A DNA stretch of 64,000 nt from Flavobacterium sp. KJJ. Its GTDB lineage: Bacteria; Bacteroidota; Bacteroidia; Flavobacteriales; Flavobacteriaceae. Shown piece by piece: positions 9,401-19,574 of the stretch. The notes below the pieces were generated by a model, which made no database searches, had not been told where the DNA came from, and saw only the letters and a list, made by a program, of their open reading frames with translations. The position numbers and the translations under genes were made by a program. Location of the stretch: positions 62,001 to 126,000 of the forward strand of contig NZ_JARP01000006.1 in assembly GCF_000708595.2 (NCBI RefSeq). The letters are read 5' to 3'. Each line of letters opens with the position of its first letter. The first letter of the stretch is position 1.

Positions 9401-10117
9401 ATGAAATTAGACATACTAGCCTTTGGCGCACATCCTGACGATGTAGAATTAGGTTGTGCAGGAACCATTTTAAAAGAAGTATCTCTTGGTAAAAAAGTAG
9501 GTATTGTAGATTTAACCCGTGGCGAATTAGGAACGCGCGGTACTGCTGAAACAAGAGATCAAGAAGCAAAAGATGCCGCAGAAATATTAGGAGTTTTGGT
9601 ACGTGAAAATTTAGGTTTGCGCGATGGTTTTTTTGTAAATGACGAAAAGCATCAGTTAGAAGTTATTAAGATGATTCGCAAATACAAACCTGAAATTGTA
9701 TTATGCAATGCAATTGATGACCGTCATATCGATCACGGAAAAGGAAGCAAACTGGTTTCTGATGCCTGTTTTTTATCTGGATTGATGAAAATTGAAACTT
9801 CTATTGACGGAGAAAATCAAGAAGCGTGGAGACCAAAAGTAGTGTATCATTATATTCAATGGAAAAATATTACGCCAGATTTTGTAGTTGACATTACAGG
9901 TTTTGAAAAGAAAAAAGTAGAAGCAATTTCAGCTTATAAAACACAGTTTTATGATCCGAATTCAAAAGAACCTGCAACACCAATAACAAGCAAAAATTTC
10001 TTTGAAAGCTTAAATTATCGAGCACAGGACTTAGGAAGACTAGTTGGTAAAGATTTTGCGGAAGGTTTTACTGTCGAAAGATGTTTGGCAGTCAATAGCT
10101 TAGAAAATTTGATGTAA
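9401..10117 (+). CDS. bshB1: Bacillithiol biosynthesis deacetylase BshB1
   Basis: This zinc LmbE/PIG-L deacetylase removes the acetyl group from N-acetylglucosaminyl-malate to form the bacillithiol precursor GlcN-Mal. The motif GAHPDD puts His11, Asp13 and Asp14 at the metal and catalytic site. Typical BshB1 stretches are present: DLTRGELGTRGTAETRDQEA, NLGLRDGFF and DDRHIDHGKG, which carries the third zinc-ligand His. At 238 residues it is of normal length. It is separated from menF by a repeat and followed by tRNA-His. Bacillithiol is the usual low-molecular-weight thiol of Flavobacteriaceae. Confidence 0.95.
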   Translation: MKLDILAFGAHPDDVELGCAGTILKEVSLGKKVGIVDLTRGELGTRGTAETRDQEAKDAAEILGVLVRENLGLRDGFFVNDEKHQLEVIKMIRKYKPEIVLCNAIDDRHIDHGKGSKLVSDACFLSGLMKIETSIDGENQEAWRPKVVYHYIQWKNITPDFVVDITGFEKKKVEAISAYKTQFYDPNSKEPATPITSKNFFESLNYRAQDLGRLVGKDFAEGFTVERCLAVNSLENLM

Positions 10118-10134
10118 TTTTTTCAATTTTTTCT

Positions 10135-10164
10135 TTGTAGAAGTAAACCTTTGTTATATATTTG
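10135..10164 (+). promoter_or_regulatory. Promoter of tRNA-His
   Basis: A TTG at 10135-10137 and TATATTTG at 10157-10164, 19 bases apart, match the Flavobacterium consensus TTG-N17-23-TAnnTTTG exactly. The mature tRNA begins 18 bases further on. Confidence 0.8.
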
Positions 10165-10181
10165 CAACCGCTAAGCAAAAT

Positions 10182-10256
10182 GGTGGTTGTAGCTCAGCTG
10201 GTTAGAGTAGCGGTTTGTGGTGCCGCGGGTCGCCGGTTCGAACCCGGTCAGCCACC
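10182..10256 (+). tRNA. tRNA-His (anticodon GTG)
   Basis: The full cloverleaf can be drawn. The acceptor stem GTGGTTG pairs with CAGCCAC, with an extra 5' G(-1) opposite C73, the hallmark of tRNA-His. The D arm is GCTC...GAGT, the anticodon stem-loop is GCGGT-TTGTGGT-GCCGC with anticodon GTG, and the T arm is GCCGG-TTCGAAC-CCGGT. The 3' CCA is not fully encoded. Confidence 0.97.
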
Positions 10257-10265
10257 CAGAAATTT

Positions 10266-10295
10266 AAAGCCTTGAAGAAATTCAAGGCTTTTTTT
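10266..10295 (+). terminator. Terminator after tRNA-His
   Basis: An 11-bp stem AAAGCCTTGAA/TTCAAGGCTTT with a GAAA loop is followed by a run of T. It starts 9 bases after the tRNA. Confidence 0.85.
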
Positions 10296-10334
10296 GTTTC
10301 TTCGCAGAAACAAAATCTAAAAATTAAAAAAATT

Positions 10335-10378
10335 CCAAATTCCAATTCAGTAATTCTTGGAATTTGGGATTTTTTTTA
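10335..10378 (+). terminator. Second hairpin with T run after tRNA-His
   Basis: CCAAATTCCAA at 10335-10345 pairs with TTGGAATTTGG at 10357-10367 and is followed by eight T. It may be a backup terminator. Confidence 0.6.
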
Positions 10379-10393
10379 GAATTTTTCAAAAAA

Positions 10394-10419
10394 AAAGCAT
10401 GACGTTTAGATCATGCTTT
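10394..10419 (-). terminator. Terminator of the zinc metallopeptidase gene
   Basis: AAAGCATGA and TCATGCTTT form a 9-bp stem followed, on the minus strand, by a T run. It lies 30 bases past the stop at 10449. Confidence 0.75.
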
Positions 10420-10448
10420 AGCGGTTATTATATTTGGTTTAATGTATT

Positions 10449-11297
10449 TTATTGAATTTCCTCAAACGTAGTTCCCTGTTTGATGTCGCCGGTTTTAAAA
10501 CCTTTTTTAAACCAGTACATTCTTTGTTCTGATGTACCGTGGGTGAAAGAATCAGGCACAACTTGACCGCTCATTTTACTCTGAATGGCATCATCTCCAA
10601 CTGCATTTGCTGCACTTAAAGCTTCATCAATATCTCCTGCATCTAAATTTTCTTGATTATAATGTGCCCATACTCCGGCATAAAAATCAGCTTGAAGTTC
10701 AAGCGCTACCGAAAGTTTATTGGCTTCGGCTTCGCTTTTGCCTTCTTGTTCCTGACGCATTTTTGCTGACGTTCCTAGTAAGGTTTGTACATGATGGCCA
10801 ATTTCATGTGATATAACGTATGCAATGGCAAAGTCACCACCTTTGGCACCAAATTTAGTTTTTAGTTCTTCAAAGAAGCCTAAATCCATATATACTTTTT
10901 GATCGCCTGGACAATAAAAAGGACCAGATGCTGAAGATGCGCCGCCACAAGCTGTATTTACAGCACCTCTAAAAAGTACTAATGTTGGTTTTTTATAAGT
11001 CTGGCCATGCTCTTCAAAAATTTTAGTCCAGATGTCTTCATTATCTGCTAGAATAACTCTAACAAAATTACCCATTTCTTCATCTTCTTTACTTAATGGA
11101 GCTGCAGCCTCGGTTTGTGTTTGTCCTCCCTGCATTTGTTCTAAAATATTCCCTACAGTTTGTCCATTTTCACCGCCAAAAACATTTAGCAACAAAATGA
11201 TTATACCTATAACACCTCCGCCAACGGCAACTTTTCCGCCAGAAATCGATCTACGGTCTTCTACGTTATCACTTTGTCTTCTGCCAATCCATTTCAT
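10449..11297 (-). CDS. YpfJ-type neutral zinc metallopeptidase (membrane-anchored)
   Basis: This belongs to the putative neutral zinc metallopeptidase family (YpfJ/KPN_02809 type). One membrane segment lies at about residues 23-40 after a basic N-terminus (MKWIGRRQSDNVEDRR, typical of the family). The soluble domain carries HEIGHH at 164-169, with His164 and His168 as zinc ligands and Glu165 as the base. A further ligand probably lies in ELQADFYAGVWAH. A Cys pair near 117 and 129 is also typical. At 282 residues it is of usual length. The substrate is unknown. It appears to be monocistronic, with a terminator at 10394-10419. Confidence 0.9.
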   Translation of the reverse strand: MKWIGRRQSDNVEDRRSISGGKVAVGGGVIGIIILLLNVFGGENGQTVGNILEQMQGGQTQTEAAAPLSKEDEEMGNFVRVILADNEDIWTKIFEEHGQTYKKPTLVLFRGAVNTACGGASSASGPFYCPGDQKVYMDLGFFEELKTKFGAKGGDFAIAYVISHEIGHHVQTLLGTSAKMRQEQEGKSEAEANKLSVALELQADFYAGVWAHYNQENLDAGDIDEALSAANAVGDDAIQSKMSGQVVPDSFTHGTSEQRMYWFKKGFKTGDIKQGTTFEEIQ

Positions 11298-11390
11298 AGT
11301 ATATTGTATTTAAACTTATTGTATTTTATTTAATACGAATTTATATATTTTTTAGGAATATATATTAATGAAAGCGATAACTTTTTTACA

Positions 11391-14300
11391 TTATTTCAAC
11401 CATTTTCGCAATGCCTCTTCTACTGTGCCGCGAATAATTGGTTTTGAAATATAGTCGTTCATTCCAGCAGATAAACATTTGTTTCTTTCTTCCTTTTCTG
11501 CCCCTGCGGTCACGGCAATTATCGGAATGATTTTTCCAATTTTAGTAACCCTTATGGCTTTTGTAGCTTCATAACCGTTCATAATTGGCATTTGTATGTC
11601 CATAAAGACAAGATCTGGATTTATATTTTCTATTTGCTTAACCGCTTCATATCCGTTTTCGCATTCAAAAATAATAGAGTTTATATTTAAGTTTTTTACA
11701 ATAGTTTTTAAGAGAAGCATATTTACTTTATTGTCTTCAACAATTAAAATAATTACTTTTTTCTGGTTAGAATTATAACTTAAAGCATATTCTGGATTGT
11801 GCCTATTTGAGATTTCTTTAAATTTCTCATTTATAGATTCGTGACTGATTTTAAGATTTAAATCAAAATAAAAAGTGCTTCCCTGATCAATTTTGCTTTT
11901 AAGCTGTAAACGGCTTTCCATCAAGGCCAGCAATTGATTCGAAATAGTTAGGCCTAATCCTGTTCCGCCAAATTTTCGAGTTGTTGAACTGTCTTCTTGC
12001 GAAAATGCCTTGAATATTTTGTTTTGATTTTTCTCTAAAATTCCAATTCCAGTATCGGTAACTGAAAAACGGATGATATAATTATCATCAAATTTTTTGT
12101 CCAAAACGGTAACATTTAATTTTATCGAACCTTCATTGGTAAATTTAATAGCATTTGAGAGAAGGTTAATCAAGATTTGTTTTAAACGTACAATATCTGT
12201 CCAGATGTATTTTGGGACATTAGGATCAACGTTGAGCTCCAACTGAAGGTTTTTTTGATTGGATTCGTAAACAATCAAATCAAATATTTGTCCGAGTATT
12301 TTTTGAAGATCGTATAAATCTATAAAAAGTTCCAGTTTTCCAGCTTCAATTTTAGAAAAATCAAGAATATCATTGATGATTTCAAGCAATGAATGTGCCG
12401 ATTGATTAATTGTTGTCATGTACTTTTCCTGAATTTCTTCAAGATTTGTTTTCATCAGTAAATGCGTAAATCCGATAATACCGTTTAATGGAGTTCGGAT
12501 TTCGTGTGACATATTGGCCAAGAAATCAGACTTCGATTTATTTGCAGCCTCTGCCAGTTCTTTGGCTTTAATAGCATCTTCACTTTCTTTGATTTTTGCC
12601 TGATTTCGATTTCGGTCTAAAGCCGATGAAATATTATTGGCTAAAGTTTGAAAAATATAAATCTCATCATCGCTCCATTTTCTTTCTTTGGTACAATCAT
12701 CAAATCCAATAAAACCAGAGAATATATTATTCGAAAACAAAGGAAGTATCAATATCGATTTAATTTCATTGGCAATTAATAATCTTTTAAAAAAAGTGTC
12801 TTCAAGATTTTGAGTCAGTGTACTCAAAACTTTTTTTGTTTCAGAATGGTAGATTATTTCTTTTAAATTTTCTTCTGTAAAATCTTGTAATTCTGTTATT
12901 TGATGAGGTATTCCTTCTCTTGACCATTTATATTGCTGGCTTATGGTATTGGTTTCAAAATCCTTTTCATAATAAAATATATGATCCACTTTTGAAGCTT
13001 TTCCAATAATAGCATAAGTTTCTTCAAACATCTTTTGCGGACTTTTACTGAGCAAAAACTTCTCAGTACAAAGTGCCAATGCCGAAAGCAATTCACTTTT
13101 CAGTTCTAGTTTTTTCTCTGCTTTTAATCGCATTTGAGAAGAAATAGCCAACGAAATTACATCCGAAATCGTTTTGGCATAGTTGATGTCTTCATTGTCC
13201 CATTCCCGTTTTTCACCTGTACTTTCAAAACACGCAACTCCTGCTAACTGTCCGTTTAAAAAAATAGGAACATCCAGCATCGATTTTATTTTATTTGTAG
13301 TAAAATAAATTTCTTGAAATTCAGAAGTTTCTAATTTGTCAAAAACATCTGGAGCATTAATAATGGCTTTGTTTTTTAAAGTTTCAAAATAAATTGGATA
13401 GGATTCTTTGTCCAGAATATTTTTATCGCTCAACGTTTGATTGTCTCGGCTAAATAAATTTTTGCAGGCAATAACATCATTTGAAAATTTCCAGAAACTG
13501 ACTCTGTTTGCTTGTGAAACTGTAGCTGCTTCTTTGATAATGTAATCAATTACAGTCTGAAGATTATCATAATCACGGAAATCAGTAGTCGATAGTTTTT
13601 TAGTTGAATTGTTGTATGCTTCAATTTTTTCTAAACGTCTTTTTTTCTCGTTTTCTATGTTTTTGATTTCTGTTATATCTCTTGCAATTCCAGCAAAACC
13701 AATGGTTTGGCCTAAATCATTTTTACGGATTATTACTTTTTGTGAAATCCATATTTCTTCTCCATTTTTCTTTAAAATCGGAATTTCAATTGTTGGGTAA
13801 TTAATCTCATTTTGCTCCAGATTCTCATAAAAATCTACTGCATTCCGAATATAGTCGTCGTGAATGAAATTAGAATAATGCTGCCAAAGAACCTCATTTT
13901 CAGTATAACCTAAAATCGAGTAGCCAAATTCATTTATAAAAGTAAAATACCCGTCAACACTGATTTCAAAAATAATATCAGTAGCAGTCTGAATCAGATT
14001 TTTATACTGATCCTGAACAATAATCTGCTCCGTTACATCCTGACCAATGCTGATAATTAAATGCTCTGAGAATTTTTTATCTTTCCATTGAATGTATTTA
14101 TATTCGCCGCTTTTATTTTTTAGTTTCCGAATATATAATTTGTTGTCGATATAGTTGTTAAAGTAATTATCCTGGTTGAATTCAGAATCTTCGGTAAGAC
14201 GCCAAAATTCCATATCGAGAACTTCTTCTGGCTGATATCCTAAAATTGAAGTTATAGTCTCGCTGCAAAACAAAATTTTTCCGTTTTCATTTGTAGCAAT

Positions 14301-15074
14301 CGTAAGCGAATTTCCTTTATGAACAATCTCATTTGTAAACCTGAAATTGTCGCGGTTATTCAGCAAAACAGCATATTTTACCTGATTAATGATAAAAATC
14401 AGAATACTGAAATTGATTAAGAGAACAGATGTTTTTAAGGGAATTAATTTGAAAACAACTGTTGCAGTCAAGTAGATAAAAGTAACTGCAACAAATGTCC
14501 AATATATTTTTATAGGCTTAATAACATTGTATGAGAAGAAAAATGCAATTAAAAAAGTGATAATTGGGACAACATCATTTGGAAGAAAAATAATATTACG
14601 GCCAATATAGACCATATAGACAAAGAAGGCAATGATGAAATTTTCCTGAATTCTATCTCGTAAAAATTTGACCTTATCTGTAATGAGGTAAATAAATAAA
14701 ACTGAAAAACCAATAGAAACATTTAGAACTAAAAGACTTGTTGGTCTAATTTTGAAAATTTCATTGATGATTTCGATTAAAATAATCGCAATACCAAAAA
14801 ATAAAACATACAGAAGATACTCTTTATTTGCAGTTTCAGTATCTCTTTTTTTCTCGATGAAATTGCCAATCTTAGCTTTGATTCTAAAGAATTGATAAAT
14901 CAATATGCTAAGAAATCCGCAGAGAGATAATCCTAAGACAATAAGTTTTGGATTGTTATAGAAAATGATGTCAGAATTGAAAACGTACCAGTTTGTTATA
15001 ATTGATTTCACGGTATTGCCGATAGCAGCAATACCTGAAATCAATAAATCATACAAACTATAGTTTTCTACCAT
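11391..15074 (-). CDS. Hybrid sensor histidine kinase/response regulator with PAS and GAF domains
   Basis: This is a large membrane sensor kinase. The first about 240 residues contain seven or eight hydrophobic segments. Two PAS domains follow at about 255-350 and 356-470, then two GAF-like domains at about 500-650 and 660-820. The HisKA dimerisation helix has [15 protein letters not shown], with phospho-acceptor His857. The ATPase domain has an N box (Asn974), DTGIG near 1007 and GGTGLGL near 1036. A C-terminal receiver domain at about 1107-1225 has acidic residues at 1113-1114, phospho-acceptor Asp1159 and Lys1211. No separate output regulator is adjacent. The upstream multi-TM gene at 15164 may be co-transcribed. 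The signal sensed is unknown. Confidence 0.93.
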   Translation of the reverse strand: MVENYSLYDLLISGIAAIGNTVKSIITNWYVFNSDIIFYNNPKLIVLGLSLCGFLSILIYQFFRIKAKIGNFIEKKRDTETANKEYLLYVLFFGIAIILIEIINEIFKIRPTSLLVLNVSIGFSVLFIYLITDKVKFLRDRIQENFIIAFFVYMVYIGRNIIFLPNDVVPIITFLIAFFFSYNVIKPIKIYWTFVAVTFIYLTATVVFKLIPLKTSVLLINFSILIFIINQVKYAVLLNNRDNFRFTNEIVHKGNSLTIATNENGKILFCSETITSILGYQPEEVLDMEFWRLTEDSEFNQDNYFNNYIDNKLYIRKLKNKSGEYKYIQWKDKKFSEHLIISIGQDVTEQIIVQDQYKNLIQTATDIIFEISVDGYFTFINEFGYSILGYTENEVLWQHYSNFIHDDYIRNAVDFYENLEQNEINYPTIEIPILKKNGEEIWISQKVIIRKNDLGQTIGFAGIARDITEIKNIENEKKRRLEKIEAYNNSTKKLSTTDFRDYDNLQTVIDYIIKEAATVSQANRVSFWKFSNDVIACKNLFSRDNQTLSDKNILDKESYPIYFETLKNKAIINAPDVFDKLETSEFQEIYFTTNKIKSMLDVPIFLNGQLAGVACFESTGEKREWDNEDINYAKTISDVISLAISSQMRLKAEKKLELKSELLSALALCTEKFLLSKSPQKMFEETYAIIGKASKVDHIFYYEKDFETNTISQQYKWSREGIPHQITELQDFTEENLKEIIYHSETKKVLSTLTQNLEDTFFKRLLIANEIKSILILPLFSNNIFSGFIGFDDCTKERKWSDDEIYIFQTLANNISSALDRNRNQAKIKESEDAIKAKELAEAANKSKSDFLANMSHEIRTPLNGIIGFTHLLMKTNLEEIQEKYMTTINQSAHSLLEIINDILDFSKIEAGKLELFIDLYDLQKILGQIFDLIVYESNQKNLQLELNVDPNVPKYIWTDIVRLKQILINLLSNAIKFTNEGSIKLNVTVLDKKFDDNYIIRFSVTDTGIGILEKNQNKIFKAFSQEDSSTTRKFGGTGLGLTISNQLLALMESRLQLKSKIDQGSTFYFDLNLKISHESINEKFKEISNRHNPEYALSYNSNQKKVIILIVEDNKVNMLLLKTIVKNLNINSIIFECENGYEAVKQIENINPDLVFMDIQMPIMNGYEATKAIRVTKIGKIIPIIAVTAGAEKEERNKCLSAGMNDYISKPIIRGTVEEALRKWLK

Positions 15075-15163
15075 AGAGTTTGGGTGTTTGGTTTAATAAG
15101 TAGCATTTTTTGAATTTCTAAACAGAGTAGGTTAGGCTCTTTTTTACTTTAGAAATTTTTATT

Positions 15164-15958
15164 TTATTCAAAATCCGATTGCCCAATTGAGTCAATTGAA
15201 TCTTCTTGTTCTTCTTCATTAAAAATAGCATAATAAGTAGCATATGTCATTGACGTGTTAAAAACAAGTGTAAACACAACTCCCACACAACATGCGACAA
15301 AACCTACCATCGATCCTAAAAAACCAATAATAAATAAGGCAAACATTAATAATGGATTTTTGCTGATAACAATTATACTTGATTTAATAGCTTCTAAAGC
15401 TTTTAATTTTCCAAAAATGATTAATGGGATAGTCAGGAACGTAAAGAAAGATATGATTCCAGAAAGCATACCGCCTACAAATCTTAGTCCCGCACTCTCA
15501 ATAACATTTGAAATTGCTGTACCAATAAGAGCGATAACTAAAGTTGCTAAAAATAGCTGACCAAAATAAGGTGCTTTGTAATAAGTAAAAATAGTTGAAA
15601 CATTAAATTCTTCATCTTTATCTGCAGAATCTGCCATTTTAAGAAATCCGGCACTAAAAGGTGCCAGCAAAGCAGTTATAAAAGAAACACCAATTGTTGA
15701 TATTAATATTTCTGAATAAGATAATTTTTGAGTTTCAAGATTTTCAAAAAACTCTCGGGTAAGGCTTTCCGCGCCATAAACACCAGCGATAATGCCTAAA
15801 ATAGCTAATCCAAATACAAATGAAAAAACTACAATTATTAATGCTGAATACAGCGATATTTTTTTAAAATTTTCGATAGCGTGATTAAAGACTGCTGAAA
15901 AATCAATTGTATATCCGTGATTTTTAATGTCTTCGATTTGGTCAAGAGTAGATTTCAT
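15164..15958 (-). CDS. Multi-pass inner membrane protein of unknown function
   Basis: This 264-residue protein has about six hydrophobic segments (for example near 38-60, 88-106, 133-150, 165-185, 203-220 and 222-245). A soluble N-terminus starts MKSTLDQIEDIKNHGYTIDF and an acidic tail is rich in Glu and Asp. The repeated short amphipathic helix (LKALEAIKSSIIVISKNPLLMF) resembles DUF975 or GDPD-membrane-type proteins, but I do not claim that family. It reads toward the hybrid kinase 90 bases downstream and may form a unit with it. No enzymatic motif was seen. Confidence 0.8.
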   Translation of the reverse strand: MKSTLDQIEDIKNHGYTIDFSAVFNHAIENFKKISLYSALIIVVFSFVFGLAILGIIAGVYGAESLTREFFENLETQKLSYSEILISTIGVSFITALLAPFSAGFLKMADSADKDEEFNVSTIFTYYKAPYFGQLFLATLVIALIGTAISNVIESAGLRFVGGMLSGIISFFTFLTIPLIIFGKLKALEAIKSSIIVISKNPLLMFALFIIGFLGSMVGFVACCVGVVFTLVFNTSMTYATYYAIFNEEEQEDSIDSIGQSDFE

Positions 15959-16078
15959 TTTTTTGTAGAATTGTTTATACTTTTAGCGTTTAAGTTAAAT
16001 ATTGAAACGTAAATATAGTATTTTTAATCAATTATGTATGAAAATCTACAAAATATACGAGAGTTCGTTTTTATTTTC

Positions 16079-17407
16079 TTACAACCAGTCTAGCAGGCGT
16101 TTAAGGGATGTTAATTTATCTTTGTAAGGAGCATATCGCATTGGAAGGTCAAGCCAGTTTCCTTTTTTGACTACAGCTTTATGATGAGAAAAAATATCGA
16201 AGCTTAATTGACCATGATAAGCACCAATTCCGCTATGGCCAACGCCTCCAAAAGGCAGTTTTTTATTGGAGAAATGAACTACAGTATCGTTGATGCATCC
16301 GCCACCAAAAGAATAGGCTGTAATTAATTTTTTCGCAAATGATTTATTTTCGCTAAAAACATAAAAAGACAAAGGTTTTTCATAACGGCTTACAACCTTC
16401 TGAATATCGGCTTCGGTTTCGTAAATCAGAATAGGCAATAGTGGACCAAAAATTTCTTCTTTCATAACCGGACTGTCAAGTGCTGGTTCTTCGATTAAGG
16501 TGGGCGAAATGTATAATTTGCTGGAGTCGGTTTCGCCTCCAAAAATTACTTTTTCGCGGTCGATCATACTGTCTAATCGTACCCAGTTTTTGGTATTGAT
16601 GATTCTGGCGAAATCCGGAGATTTTTCCATTTTTTTACCATAGGCTTTTATAATTTCTTCCATTAAAAAAGAAACAAAATTTACCTTCATATTTTTTTGC
16701 ACAAGAATATAATCTGGCGCAATACAAGTTTGGCCTGCATTGATGAATTTTCCCCAGACAATTCGCTTGGCGGCTAATTTTAAATTGGCAGTTTCATCAA
16801 TAATGCAAGGGTTTTTTCCGCCTAGTTCTAATGTAACTGGTGTTAAATTTTCTGCTGCAGCTTTGGCAACAATCTTACCGACAGAAACACTTCCGGTAAA
16901 GAAAATATAATCCCAGCGCTGTGCCAATAATTTATCTGAAACTTCGACTCCGCCTTCAAAAACTTCAACATGATTGACGTGAAATGATTTTGAAATGATT
17001 TTGGCAATAATGGCAGAAGTATGAGGTGTGAGTTCTGACGGTTTTACAACAACTCTATTACCTGCAGCGACCGCGGCAATTAACGGACATAAAGCCAGCT
17101 GAAAAGGGTAATTCCATGGAGCGATTACCAAAACATTTCCGTATGGTTCTTTGTAAATAAAATCAGTAGAAGGAAAATTAAGCAACGACGGAAAAACGCG
17201 TTTTCTTTTCGCCCATTTATGAATGTTTTTAATTGTGTCTTTCAGGTCTGAAATGACATAATTAGTTTCTGTTAAAACAGCTTCAAATTCGGGTTTTTTA
17301 AAATCATCATACAACGCTTTTACAATTAAATCTTCGCTTTGCTGAATAGTATGCAATAATTTCTTTAGCGTTTCTCTTCTGTATCCGATGTCGTTTTTGT
17401 AGTCCAT
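16079..17407 (-). CDS. Aldehyde dehydrogenase, class 3-like
   Basis: This NAD(P)-dependent enzyme oxidises aldehydes to acids. The Rossmann region carries the NYPFQLALCPLI and KPSELTPHTS motifs. The catalytic general base is in VTLELGGKNPC (Glu194) and the nucleophile in NAGQTCIAPDYIL (Cys228). GPLLPI and PFGGVGHSGIGAYHG near the C-terminus are typical of the fatty aldehyde/class 3 branch. At 442 residues it is slightly short, because its N-terminus starts a few residues later than most relatives. It follows the pseudouridine synthase gene on the same strand by 75 bases. Its physiological substrate cannot be read from the sequence. Confidence 0.92.
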   Translation of the reverse strand: MDYKNDIGYRRETLKKLLHTIQQSEDLIVKALYDDFKKPEFEAVLTETNYVISDLKDTIKNIHKWAKRKRVFPSLLNFPSTDFIYKEPYGNVLVIAPWNYPFQLALCPLIAAVAAGNRVVVKPSELTPHTSAIIAKIISKSFHVNHVEVFEGGVEVSDKLLAQRWDYIFFTGSVSVGKIVAKAAAENLTPVTLELGGKNPCIIDETANLKLAAKRIVWGKFINAGQTCIAPDYILVQKNMKVNFVSFLMEEIIKAYGKKMEKSPDFARIINTKNWVRLDSMIDREKVIFGGETDSSKLYISPTLIEEPALDSPVMKEEIFGPLLPILIYETEADIQKVVSRYEKPLSFYVFSENKSFAKKLITAYSFGGGCINDTVVHFSNKKLPFGGVGHSGIGAYHGQLSFDIFSHHKAVVKKGNWLDLPMRYAPYKDKLTSLKRLLDWL

Positions 17408-17482
17408 TTTATGATCAGCTTGTTTTTTTCTCTATGCAAGTTAATCGATAAAATTTAAAAAATTAACAATTATATCATAAAA

Positions 17483-18172
17483 TCACAAAGCATTCCAGAT
17501 GGTTTCGTCTGGTGTTGGTGCTGTAATTGTAATGTTTTCTTTAGAAACCGGATGAACAAAAACTAATTTTCTGGCATGAAGATGAATTCCACCGTCTGGA
17601 TTACTTCGGTCAAAACCGTATTTTAAATCGCCTTTTATCGGAGATCCAATTGCAGACAGTTGTGCGCGAATCTGATGGTGACGGCCTGTATGAAGATTAA
17701 TTTCTAATGCCACATAATTCTGAAGTTCTTTAAACACAGTATAATCTAAACTGGCAATTTTACTGTCTGGAACTTCTTTTAAATGTGCTTTTGAAGTATT
17801 ATTTTTTTCGTTTCTTTTTAAAAAATGAACCAATTTGGCTTTTGTTTCCAGAGGTTTGTTCTTAACAACTGCCCAATAAGTTTTTTGCGTTTCACGATTG
17901 CTGAACATTTCGTTCATTCGTGTTAATGCTTTACTTGTTCTGGCAAAAACAACAATTCCGGTTGTAGGTCGATCTAAACGATGAATCACACCAAGAAAAA
18001 CATCACCAGGTTTATTGTATTTATCTTTTATATATTCTTTTACAACATCAGATAATGGTTTGTCGCCCGTTTTATCGCCTTGTACAATATCGCCTACACG
18101 CTTGTTTACCACAATAATGTGATTGTCTTCGTGGAGGATTTGCAGGTTGTTTTTATTAGATATGATTTTCAT
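17483..18172 (-). CDS. RluA-family pseudouridine synthase
   Basis: This enzyme isomerises uridine to pseudouridine in rRNA or tRNA. The RluA motif HRLDRPTTGIVVFARTSKAL is present, with catalytic Asp67. RVGDIVQGD near the start, and LHTGRHHQIRAQL and IHLHARKL later, are family-typical. The 229-residue protein lacks an N-terminal S4 domain, so it belongs to the single-domain group (as with RluA, TruC or RsuA-like cytosolic enzymes). The exact target position cannot be assigned. Confidence 0.93.
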   Translation of the reverse strand: MKIISNKNNLQILHEDNHIIVVNKRVGDIVQGDKTGDKPLSDVVKEYIKDKYNKPGDVFLGVIHRLDRPTTGIVVFARTSKALTRMNEMFSNRETQKTYWAVVKNKPLETKAKLVHFLKRNEKNNTSKAHLKEVPDSKIASLDYTVFKELQNYVALEINLHTGRHHQIRAQLSAIGSPIKGDLKYGFDRSNPDGGIHLHARKLVFVHPVSKENITITAPTPDETIWNAL

Positions 18173-18177
18173 TTTTC

Positions 18178-18216
18178 GACTTGCTTAGATTTTAGACTGA
18201 CTTAGACTTCTTAGAT
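18178..18216. repeat. Left arm of a 39-bp inverted repeat flanking the four-helix-bundle gene
   Basis: The arm begins GACTTGCTTAGATTTTAGAC. Its reverse complement matches 18652-18690 with two 1-base indels. Together the two arms enclose the gene at 18234-18584. Confidence 0.85.
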
Positions 18217-18233
18217 TTAGACTTGTTTTTTGT

Positions 18234-18584
18234 TTACAATAAAGTTGCTCTAAATCTGGATGTCATTTTAGTAATTTCTTCTAACATATGAATTAATTCG
18301 CTTGTAATTTCGTCATTTATAAAACCTAAATCAGATGAAATTAAGAGTTGTGTTTCAACTTCGTATGCAGATCCAATAGCAATTTCTAAAAATCTTGCAA
18401 AGTCTTTATTTGAATTTCGTGAAGAACCTTCTGCAATATTTGAAGGAATAGAAACAGATGCTCTTCTTAATTGGTTTGTGATTCCAAATTTTTCTTCACT
18501 AGGAAATGTTGATGTTATCGAATAAATTTTAGAACAAAACATTCTGCTTTTTTTCCAAATTAAAAGCTCTTTAAACTGATGCAT
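18234..18584 (-). CDS. Four-helix bundle protein (23S rRNA intervening-sequence/S23 family)
   Basis: This 116-residue protein belongs to the IVP/S23 four-helix-bundle family. It is recognised by LLIWKKSRMFCSKIY, then NQLRRASVSIPSNIAEGSSR and FLEIAIGSAYEVETQLLIS. Relatives lie in rRNA intervening sequences, beside diversity-generating retroelements (Avd) and as stand-alone genes. Avd-type members bind nucleic acid and reverse transcriptase, but there is no reverse transcriptase here. The function of stand-alone copies is not established. The gene sits inside a long inverted repeat (18178-18216 and 18652-18690) between rluA-type and panB genes, which suggests it was inserted as a unit. Confidence 0.9.
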   Translation of the reverse strand: MHQFKELLIWKKSRMFCSKIYSITSTFPSEEKFGITNQLRRASVSIPSNIAEGSSRNSNKDFARFLEIAIGSAYEVETQLLISSDLGFINDEITSELIHMLEEITKMTSRFRATLL

Positions 18585-18651
18585 TTTTCTTAGATTTTTT
18601 AATTTTTTTAGCTCTTTAGAATGAATTAGACTCCTAAAATTATTTATAAAA

Positions 18652-18690
18652 ATCTAGAAGTCTAAGTCAGTCTAAAAATCTAAGAAGTCT
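18652..18690. repeat. Right arm of the inverted repeat flanking the four-helix-bundle gene
   Basis: The arm contains AGTCTAAGTCAGTCTAAAAA and is complementary to the arm at 18178-18216. It ends four bases before the panB stop codon, so a read from panB would cross the element. Confidence 0.85.
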
Positions 18691-18694
18691 AATT

Positions 18695-19513
18695 TTAATA
18701 CTGTTCTCCAGAATTAGGAAAATCACTCGACTTAACATCAGCGACATATTGACCAATTGCAGAAGTCATTTCCTGATAAAGATTTAAGTAGCGACGTAAA
18801 AAACGCGGACTAAATTCATTGTTCATTCCAAGCATATCATGAATAACTAAAACTTGACCGTCAACACCGCCACCGGCACCAATTCCGATAACTGGAATAG
18901 AAATGCTTTTAGCAACTTTTTCGGCTAACTCAGCTGGAATTTTTTCTAAAACTATACCAAAACAGCCAATTTTCTCTAGCAATTTTGCGTCTTCGATTAA
19001 TTTTTCTGCTTCTTGATCTTCTTTAGCACGAACGCTGTAAGTTCCAAATTTATATATAGATTGTGGAGTTAAACCCAAGTGACCCATAACTGGAATTCCA
19101 GCGTTTAATATTTTTTTGATTGATTCTTTTATTTCTTTTCCACCTTCTAATTTCACGGCGTGACCGCCACTTTCTTTCATGATTCTGATAGCAGAACGCA
19201 ATGCTTCTTTTGGATCAGATTGGTAACTTCCGAAAGGCAAATCAACTACAACCAAAGCTCTTTCGATAGCGCGAACTACAGATGAAGCATGGTAAATCAT
19301 TTGATCTAAAGTGATCGGCAAAGTTGTTTCGTGACCCGCCATAACATTTGATGCCGAATCTCCTACTAAAATCACATCGATTCCTGCAGTGTCAACAATT
19401 TTTGCCATCGTATAATCATAAGCGGTAAGCATAGAGATTTTTTCTCCGTTGCTTTTCATTTCGATTAACGATTTTGTAGTTATTCTTTTATAATCTTTTT
19501 TAGCTACTGACAT
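18695..19513 (-). CDS. panB: 3-methyl-2-oxobutanoate hydroxymethyltransferase
   Basis: This enzyme adds a hydroxymethyl group from 5,10-methylene-THF to alpha-ketoisovalerate to form ketopantoate, the first committed step of pantothenate and CoA synthesis. The sequence is a full-length PanB (272 residues) with a TIM-barrel. Family motifs are [27 protein letters not shown] (the metal-binding Asp is in VGDS), [31 protein letters not shown] and VIHDMLG. It appears isolated from other pan genes and lies next to the repeat-flanked four-helix-bundle gene. Confidence 0.97.
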   Translation of the reverse strand: MSVAKKDYKRITTKSLIEMKSNGEKISMLTAYDYTMAKIVDTAGIDVILVGDSASNVMAGHETTLPITLDQMIYHASSVVRAIERALVVVDLPFGSYQSDPKEALRSAIRIMKESGGHAVKLEGGKEIKESIKKILNAGIPVMGHLGLTPQSIYKFGTYSVRAKEDQEAEKLIEDAKLLEKIGCFGIVLEKIPAELAEKVAKSISIPVIGIGAGGGVDGQVLVIHDMLGMNNEFSPRFLRRYLNLYQEMTSAIGQYVADVKSSDFPNSGEQY

Positions 19514-19574
19514 TTTGTTTTTTGTTTATTTTTTTTTGATAATGTAAAAGTATTGAATAATTGTAACTTGAGAA

